Program-made: the position numbers and the translations under genes | Assembly: GCA_003116975.1 (NCBI GenBank) | Contig: BGKB01000004.1 | Location: 496,001 to 560,000 of the forward strand | From: Aurantiochytrium sp. KH105 | Lineage: Eukaryota > Sar > Bigyra > Thraustochytrida > Thraustochytriidae | Reading direction: 5' to 3' | Length of the DNA stretch: 64,000 nt | The notes under the pieces: generated by a model | What the model was told of the DNA's origin: nothing | The model's input: only the letters and a program-made list of their open reading frames with translations | Database searches by the model: none | Shown: piece by piece, positions 58,365 through 64,000 of the stretch | Layout: every line of letters starts with the position of its first letter | Position numbering within the stretch: position 1 is the stretch's first letter

Positions 58365-59432
58365 CTGTCATGCGAGATCAACACGTTCACCACGTGAAAT
58401 CAAGTAGAAAAGTCAGTCAACCGTCATCACTTTCGCCGTCTCGGCCTCGTCCACCTTCTCCCGCCAGCTCTCCGCGCCACCTCGCCAAGCCCCAGTACCT
58501 TCGGCTGCAGCCAGGCCACGTTTTCTAGCACTTTGCCGCGTAGTAGCTAGCTAGCCTGGCTACATACATGGCCTGGTTGGCGCCGCCCATGCGCACCTCG
58601 ACGAGCCCGCTTCCGCGTCCGCGTCGGCGTCGGCGTCCGCGTCCACGTCCAGACTCGCGGGCTCGGTCGCGACCGCGCGCGCCCGGGCTCCCTCGCCGCG
58701 CGGCCGCGCCGCCTCGCCCGCCGCGGCGGCCTCGCCGCTCGCACGTACCTTGCCTCGCCTTCTCGCGACGCTTCGGAGTCTGTTTCTCTCGCCTGCGCCG
58801 CTCCTTCGCGGCCGCGCGCCTCCCTCGCACCGGACCTGTGGTCAACGCGTCTGTGTCCCCCTTCGCTCACGCGTAGTCTTGTATATATTGCCTGCGTCCA
58901 CCACAAGACCAGCTGCCATTATTCGCTGCTCTACATGCAGATATTGAGATTCGGGTAACAAGAGCACCACGCGCGAGGGACCCGACGGCGGGCAAAAAGC
59001 CCTAACCCTAGCTGGCCAGGCCGGGTTTGGAGTTGCGCAGGGGAATGGAGGGAATAGAGGTTGCAGGGGGTGCGCGGAAAAAGGTGTGCGAGATGGGGGT
59101 GCGCGCGCGGGGACGGCGCAGAGGCGTTGATGTTGATGATGATGGCAGGGTGGTCATGTGTGGTGCGACAGCGAGAGCGCCTGCTCCTGCGACTTGGCGG
59201 TCAACAAGTAGTAGGGTAGGTAGATAGTATGTAGGCATTGTGTTTCGATTTTTGGTGTGTGTTCGAGTTGTCCTCGCATTACTTGCGAGCGCGCGCGCGA
59301 GATCAGGGAGAAGAAGAAAAGCCGGGAGGACGTGCGAGTGCGTGCACGCGTGACGGATGAAGAAGAATTGTGGCACCGAAGGAGTTTGCAAAGGAAACTC
59401 GATCTGCGTGTGCGCGCGGTGCTAAGCGGCGA
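58365..59432. promoter_or_regulatory. Divergent spacer between eL41 and stalk-like gene
   Basis: eL41 (minus) and the stalk-like gene (plus) start on either side. A GTATATAT element is near 58875-58882. A GC-rich CGTCCGCGTCGGCGTCGGCG hexamer-like stretch is at about 58617-58645, and a two-copy telomere-like CCCTAACCCTA is at 59000-59010. A strong ribosomal-protein promoter is expected here but I see no defined motif. Confidence 0.4.
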
Positions 59433-60848
59433 ATGGTGGAGGAAGGAGAACAAGCACATGGACTTGTCGTGGAGGAGCGACAAGTTCTGGGTCTCGGCCC
59501 GGAAGGAGATCATGCACGAGCGAACGAAGATCATGTAGCATCGGCGTTTTCCTCATCATCGGTCATTGATCTCGACGTGACGCACGGCCCCATCCGAGCG
59601 CTTCCCGGAAATCGTCGTGTGCAGGCGCACGTGGCTCCCGTAACACATGGCACAGACACCTTGCATGTCATTGCTTCGCTGCAAGACAAACCAGAGTGGA
59701 GCGAGGTCTCGTGCTGGCCGTCTGCATTTCGCGTCGCAAGTTTCGCGGTGCCGGCGAATGATGACTTTCAGGTCGGTCTTGTCGACGTCGAAGCAAGCAT
59801 TGTATCAGGTGCCATCTCGCGCGAACTCGAGGAGGACACTCTTGAGGAAGATTGCAGCGACGGCGACTACACGGGCGCAGGCGATAAGCTTCTTCACCTT
59901 CTCCGGCGCTGGGACATCTACAATTGTGTGGTTGTCATTTCTGTGTGGGAAGAGGGCTGCTCACGCTTTCGCAAAGGGCCTGTCGGGGCGCGGCTCAAGA
60001 TTGTCGTCGATTGTGCAAAGGAGGTCTTGGAGCAATGCTTTTACGCTGCAACGGGCTCATGCATTGTGCCTGGAAGCGCGGACTTTGCCTCCATGGCAAG
60101 TCTACATCGGCTCCCAGCCTCTGTGAGCCGAATCGAGAGTCGCGACGAGATTGCACGCAATCAGAATGGGATCCGGTCAATTAAAGCCGGACTTGCCATG
60201 ACAACACTCTCGCAATGCAGCGACCCCGCCGCAAAGCAACGCAAGGACCAGAAAAAATCAAAACGACGTGCTCTACCTCTGGGAAAGTGCGAGATGATCG
60301 GGGAAGATGATATTAACGGGTTTCGCGAGGAGATGGTAATCAAGGAAAAACCCATCTCGACGGGCCACTTTATGGCCGGACGCGACAAAGAGGAGGACCG
60401 GCAGAGGTTGCAGCAGCATGGTCGTCCTTCCGAGAGAAGAACTCGACGTCGTGGTCGTGTATTCAGGGTGCAGGCAATTGCACCTGACCTCGCGGAAGAT
60501 GATCTGCGTCAACTGCGATCTCTGACCAAGCCGCACCGGGCGCTCGTTGAAGTTTGGCAGCAAGCGGGACGTCTCTTGGGCCACCCTGAGGACGAATTGG
60601 ACTGGCAGGGACTTCGACCTCTCTTTGCCAGTCGTGCCACGCTTTTGGCACGAATGGCCGACTTTCGTGTACCTATTCAAACTCTCAAGCAAGTGAAACG
60701 CTGGATGGCCAACTTCTATCCTGGCAGTGAGGGCACAACTCGAATCGTCAAGGCATCTCCAGTAGCTTGGAAGGTCTTTGACTGGCTCAGATTGATTACC
60801 TCTTCTTCGATCTCAGCACCTGCTGCAGGGAAGGCCGCATGCGTTTGA
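59433..60848 (+). CDS. Free-standing dynein-stalk-like (microtubule-binding) protein
   Basis: This predicts 471 residues from ATG 59433; the open frame extends further 5' only from GTG. The first 150 residues include acidic stretches and a possible beta-rich part (NCVVVISVWEEGCSRF). From about residue 352 the sequence follows the dynein heavy-chain stalk pattern: DLRQLRSLTKPHRALVEVWQ, then WQGLRPLFASRATLLARMAD, FRVPIQTLKQVKRWMANFYP, and VKASPVAWKVFDWLRLI. Full dynein heavy chains exceed 4,000 residues with six AAA modules; none are present. A microtubule-binding or decoy role is inference. It may be a degenerate fragment, but the ORF is intact. Confidence 0.6.
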   Translation: MVEEGEQAHGLVVEERQVLGLGPEGDHARANEDHVASAFSSSSVIDLDVTHGPIRALPGNRRVQAHVAPVTHGTDTLHVIASLQDKPEWSEVSCWPSAFRVASFAVPANDDFQVGLVDVEASIVSGAISRELEEDTLEEDCSDGDYTGAGDKLLHLLRRWDIYNCVVVISVWEEGCSRFRKGPVGARLKIVVDCAKEVLEQCFYAATGSCIVPGSADFASMASLHRLPASVSRIESRDEIARNQNGIRSIKAGLAMTTLSQCSDPAAKQRKDQKKSKRRALPLGKCEMIGEDDINGFREEMVIKEKPISTGHFMAGRDKEEDRQRLQQHGRPSERRTRRRGRVFRVQAIAPDLAEDDLRQLRSLTKPHRALVEVWQQAGRLLGHPEDELDWQGLRPLFASRATLLARMADFRVPIQTLKQVKRWMANFYPGSEGTTRIVKASPVAWKVFDWLRLITSSSISAPAAGKAACV

Positions 60849-61046
60849 AGAATAATAGCAAATTTTATCTTTCTATTCTTGTTTCACTCGTCGTTACTTG
60901 TATTCGTCAGCACACCGACTCGGCGTCAAGGATACCTGTGTGGAAGCACTGCGTCTTGACGCCCTGCTTTCTTCCCCATGATCTAGATCAGCAAGCAATT
61001 TGTTTGGTTTGCAAAGTGTCAATGATTTCTCGAGCAAGCGCCACAA
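60849..61046. other. Short convergent spacer
   Basis: Two 3' ends meet in 198 bases, A/T-richer than the surrounding coding DNA. No element is called. Confidence 0.35.
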
Positions 61047-61451
61047 CTAGCCGACGCGGTCTCTGGGAATGAGACGTAGATCTGTGCCGTGCTTGAGAAA
61101 GACGTTGCCGGCCGGTTGTGCTGGGTTAATGCCTACGCCATCTGCAGTAATGATTGCGCTCGTTGCTGCTGGGACCTTGAACTCCTCGGCGGCAAACTGA
61201 AGCACCGCTGTGAAAGGAGCCTCTTCAGGGACTTTGATGACCCTAAAGGGCAGCTTGCTGTCCGACGCCAGCGTAATCTTAAACTGCACCTTGTTGGTCG
61301 ACCTGCGATACGTCCTTTTCCCCCGCGCGTCCTCCGCATCGTCGGCGTGGAAGAGCAACGCAAGGTCCCGTCAGTAAGCTGACAGCTGCACGCCATGCCA
61401 ACTCTGAGGGCGTTCGTTGCCGAAAGACCTTTTCTTTCCTCTCACTTACAT
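61047..61451 (-). CDS. UFM1: UFM1 ubiquitin-fold modifier, encoded without a C-terminal extension
   Basis: The 61302-61047 exon has no ATG before [21 protein letters not shown] join it to an upstream exon ending in AT (61451-61450): donor GTAAGT at 61449-61444, acceptor GCAG at 61306-61303, so the start codon is AT|G split by a 147-base intron. The product is 85 residues, [11 protein letters not shown] and onward. [20 protein letters not shown] and [20 protein letters not shown] match UFM1 closely. UFM1 is conjugated to ER-ribosome proteins (uL24) through its C-terminal glycine. Most UFM1 precursors end in Val-Gly-Ser-Cys and are trimmed by UFSP proteases. This one stops directly after RDRVG, so the conjugatable glycine is the last residue. 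Confidence 0.9.
61303..61449 (-). other. Intron splitting the UFM1 start codon
   Basis: It begins GTAAGTGAG and ends TATCGCAG on the minus strand. Removing it joins AT to GTCG and creates ATG TCG ACC AAC AAG, exactly where UFM1 starts in other organisms. Confidence 0.75.
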
Positions 61452-61824
61452 CTTCGCGCTCGTGACTGCGCCCTCGCCGTGCACGATTGTGCGCCGTCGT
61501 ACGCCTGCCTCCTCTTCGGGCGGCCGCGTTCACCGGCAGAGAGAGACCTCACGTGTTCTGCTCGGCTCTGCTATACTTTTTCTGTTGAACATAGGATGAT
61601 TGATGTCTCGGAAGGCGGCGTTAATAATAAGACACAGTGAAGAATATCGTAGACAAGATGAATCGAGACGAATCGAAAACTCGCGCGTTGATGAGTCAGA
61701 GAGGTTTGACCATGAGATCTTTGCATACACTGCACACGAGCATTGTCAAATAGGAAAACATGTAGATAAGTGAACATTGTATCTATAAAAAGTGAGTGCA
61801 AGAAAAGCAAGAACATTAAACATC
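61452..61824. other. Spacer between UFM1 and SANT-like gene
   Basis: This is the 5' leader and promoter side of UFM1 and the 3' side of the SANT-like gene. AT-rich sequence (TATCTATAAAAAGTG) lies at about 61782-61796. Some of this must be UFM1 exon 1. Confidence 0.4.
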
Positions 61825-63378
61825 TCACGCCACGTCGCCGAGCTCCTTGAGTCGAGCTGTCTGCTCTGCATCAGATCGGGATAAAACAGCAAGCAGCAGA
61901 TTGGCACGGTGAATGTTGCCCTTTGACCTCGTCAAAAAGGCAGCACGCAGTACACGATCTTCATCAGCTGTCCATGGCCTGGAAGGGGTCTCCGAAACAG
62001 TTGCAGGTGACGGATCCCCCCCCCCTGGACTAGCATTGGTGCTACTCTGATTCTGATCTCGATCTAGTGCGTCATCTTCTTCCGAACGTGGTGCAGTTCC
62101 TGGCGCTGGACTTTCAACGTCCACATTGACATCCTGGTCTGCAGACAGAGGTGACTCTTGATTTTTTGATTCACGAAAAGGCGCCTGATTTGACGTTGCA
62201 GCACTGGTATGCTCATGCTTTATAGTTCCATTCTCCTTTGAAGTGTCATTAACCAAGACAGAGGACTCTGACTGATCAGTTTTCGACTCAACGTCCGCAT
62301 TATCGGGAACACTTGCCGCGTCATTTTCATCGCGATTGTCAAGAGTGTCTGCTGGACTTTGGGTCTCGAGTTTCTGACGCTGCCTACGCGTTCTTGCAGC
62401 ACCATGACTTTGCTTCTGTGATTCGGCCTTTCCATTTGAATTTGATTTCTTCTGGTCCTTTTTTGTCTCTTGAGCAGCCTGCTCTTCTTCTTTTTTAATG
62501 GTCTCGTCTTTGGCCTCTTTCGCTCCCTCTTCTTCTTCTTCTTCCTCGTAGTCGTCGTCGTTCTTGTCATCAGGCTCAATATCATTGTTCCCGTTTCCAT
62601 TGCTGATCTCGTCTGCGGGATCATCGACTCGTGGGTTTTCTCTGGTGGTCTTCATTTCGGGTTTCGTCTCTTTCTCATCGCTGGACTCATCGGATTCTTC
62701 TATGTCTCCTTGAAACACTACGCGTTCTGGTTTGGGAGATCCAGCCTTGCGAATTGCGTCGCTTGATGAAGCAATTTGGGCACCATCATTGCGCTTGGGG
62801 AAGGAGAGCTGCGATTGTTTGGGGGCCTTTTTCGCAATTTTCTTGGGACGCGCGGTTATTTTGCGGTTCTCCAATTTGCGTTTCGTCGGTCGCGCTCTCT
62901 TGATGTGTCGAAGCGACTGCTCTGCCTCTTTTTGTTTCGTCTCGTGCATGTTCAGGCTGGCCTCCTTCGAGGCAAATGTCATCGGCAAAGGAGGACCGGC
63001 ACGATTGCGCAAAGGGGTGGCAGGCGGTGGCAGCGGTACAGCATAGCGTGTCGGGTCGAGCCAGTATCCTGCGCGGAGACTTTCGGGAAGCCAGGCTTCG
63101 CGAACATGGATGAAATTCTCAAAACCAGCCATCGCAGCGGTGTCCCCATCATCTTCATTCTGTCTGCTGTTGTCCGTAGCATTTGCGGAGCGCAGAAGAA
63201 ACGTGAGATCTTTGAAGCTTCGAAGCGAAGAAGATGCGGTAGTAGCCTCAATTTCTGCCTCATTCTCCTTGAAGTGGCTCAGCTGCAGCAGCTCGGCTCC
63301 CTTTGCCTGCGCTTGCGCGGTCGTCTCTGCGTCGAGCGCAAGCGTGTCTGGGACCACGACTCGAAGGCTCGCTAGCAT
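61825..63378 (-). CDS. SANT/Myb-like nuclear protein
   Basis: This predicts 517 residues from ATG 63378; six upstream codons begin at TTG. The first 150 residues have some order (PESLRAGYWLDPTRYAVPLP). A basic segment with several nuclear-signal-like runs (RARPTKRKLENRKITARPKK) is followed by a long acidic/Ser/Gln disordered stretch (about 230-450). A compact domain ends the protein (WTADEDRVLRAAFLTRSKGN, then LSRSDAEQTARLKELGDV). Trp, the acidic pair and the helix-turn spacing fit a SANT/Myb-like module of the GON4L/CASP8AP2 type. A chromatin or transcription role is inference; I cannot name the gene. Confidence 0.65.
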   Translation of the reverse strand: MLASLRVVVPDTLALDAETTAQAQAKGAELLQLSHFKENEAEIEATTASSSLRSFKDLTFLLRSANATDNSRQNEDDGDTAAMAGFENFIHVREAWLPESLRAGYWLDPTRYAVPLPPPATPLRNRAGPPLPMTFASKEASLNMHETKQKEAEQSLRHIKRARPTKRKLENRKITARPKKIAKKAPKQSQLSFPKRNDGAQIASSSDAIRKAGSPKPERVVFQGDIEESDESSDEKETKPEMKTTRENPRVDDPADEISNGNGNNDIEPDDKNDDDYEEEEEEEGAKEAKDETIKKEEEQAAQETKKDQKKSNSNGKAESQKQSHGAARTRRQRQKLETQSPADTLDNRDENDAASVPDNADVESKTDQSESSVLVNDTSKENGTIKHEHTSAATSNQAPFRESKNQESPLSADQDVNVDVESPAPGTAPRSEEDDALDRDQNQSSTNASPGGGDPSPATVSETPSRPWTADEDRVLRAAFLTRSKGNIHRANLLLAVLSRSDAEQTARLKELGDVA

Positions 63379-64000
63379 CGTCTTGCCTATCTCCAAGTTT
63401 TCTTTCGTCTCGAAGCAAAGTCCAAGTTCGTCTCGCCTCCCTGGTGTCTGCCCGGCTCTGCTCTGCTCCGCTCAACCCGTCCCTCTTGCTGCCGCCGTTA
63501 TCGTCGTCGGCGGCCGCGGTCTGCTCTCCCTAGCAAGCAACCACGCAAGCAAATCTTGGAGAAGTCTTTGGTGCTCTTTGCGCCTGAGGTGCGTTGCGGT
63601 CTCAGGCTGCCGCAGCAGCTCTTTTCCGCCCGCGCCCACGCCCGCGCCCGCGCCCACGCGCTCGCGCTCGCGCGCGACGCTGCTACTGGGCCTGAAACGG
63701 ACGACAAACCATCACCTTGCCTGCTGCCGAGCTCTTCTTCTGACAGTAACTTAAATTTTAAAATTAAGTTTGAGACTAGGCCTAGCCGCAAGGCGTGAGC
63801 AAGGGAAAAAACTAGGAGGCCTCTTAGGCCTGGGCCTGATCTATTCCAGGCCTAGGCCTAGGCCTCCTGCCGTCATCAATGCCATTGGTGATGATTATAC
63901 TCGCTCATGCCGCATGCCGCATAGCGGGACGGACGTCGACTGCGACTCCTCTTGGCCCTGCTGCCCGCTTTCGCCGCCTGTTGCTTCTGCTGCTTCTGCT
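63379..64000. promoter_or_regulatory. 5' flank of the SANT-like gene to the window edge
   Basis: This is probably the promoter of the SANT-like gene. It contains CGCCCGCGCC repeats at about 63630-63660, an AT-rich inverted repeat (63748-63770) and a cluster of AGGCCT words (63778-63865). No gene is seen, though one could begin beyond the window. Confidence 0.4.
63778..63865 (+). repeat. Cluster of six AGGCCT palindromes
   Basis: AGGCCT occurs at 63778, 63817, 63826, 63848, 63854 and 63860, the last three nearly contiguous (CCAGGCCTAGGCCTAGGCCT). The word is self-complementary, so the cluster forms nested inverted repeats. Confidence 0.85.

Noticed and set aside
59000..59010. Telomere-like CCCTAACCCTA
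   Set aside because: It has fewer than two full copies in a gene-dense region; chance or a small interstitial word is enough.

Overview
The window is a gene-dense nuclear segment from a GC-rich, intron-poor eukaryote. The genes are eukaryotic families (kinesin, MED14, UFM1, eL41, IWR1, RRP15, PAT1, SARAF, CDIN1, polycystin channel). Introns are few and short (about 80-220 nt, GT-AG). Start codons are ATG, and intergenic DNA is full of simple repeats. Animal-like genes (CDIN1, SARAF, UFM1, PKD2, tetraspanin, O-GlcNAc-transferase-like), a filamin-repeat/GCC2-GCC3-type polytopic receptor and dynein-related sequence point to a flagellated heterotrophic protist. A stramenopile such as a thraustochytrid/labyrinthulomycete is my best guess, but that is inference.

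Layout. 1-8705 (minus): a giant ORF that runs off the left edge (LamG-like, ubiquitin-like and Tudor-like domains). 10.4-15.8 kb (minus): CDIN1-type nuclease, an unknown helical protein, a kinesin. 16.65-19.9 kb (plus): three-exon ABHD17-like hydrolase, then a type I membrane protein. 20.2-21.5 kb (minus): WD40-like protein. 22.3-23.2 kb (plus): SARAF. 23.7-34.0 kb (minus): PAT1, TPR/GT41 O-GlcNAc-transferase-like protein, tetraspanin-like protein, IWR1/SLC7A6OS-like protein carrying ankyrin repeats. 34.7-44.0 kb (plus): a DGF-motif disordered protein, an MSS51-C-terminal-domain protein (two exons), a 1850-residue polytopic receptor. 44.3-45.3 kb (minus): PlsC-type acyltransferase. 46.8-51.3 kb (plus): CHR transporter and polycystin-2-like channel. 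52.1-53.1 kb (minus): RRP15. 54.4-57.9 kb (plus): MED14. 58.2 kb (minus): ribosomal protein eL41, a tiny gene easily missed. 59.4-60.8 kb (plus): free-standing dynein-stalk-like protein. 61.0-61.5 kb (minus): UFM1 with its start codon split by an intron. 61.8-63.4 kb (minus): SANT/Myb-like nuclear protein.

There is no operon or mobile element. Neighbouring genes are mostly unrelated housekeeping functions: transcription (MED14, IWR1), ribosome biogenesis (RRP15, eL41), mRNA decay (PAT1), protein modification (UFM1, OGT-like, giant Ubl protein, ABHD17), membrane calcium/ion handling (SARAF, PKD2-like, CHR). I see no dedicated multi-gene novel system. The most unusual items are single-gene features: UFM1 encoded without a C-terminal extension and with an intron inside its ATG; an ankyrin insertion in an IWR1 protein; a solo dynein stalk; an OGT-like enzyme lacking conserved catalytic-domain motifs; and a protein built on repeated D-G-F motifs.
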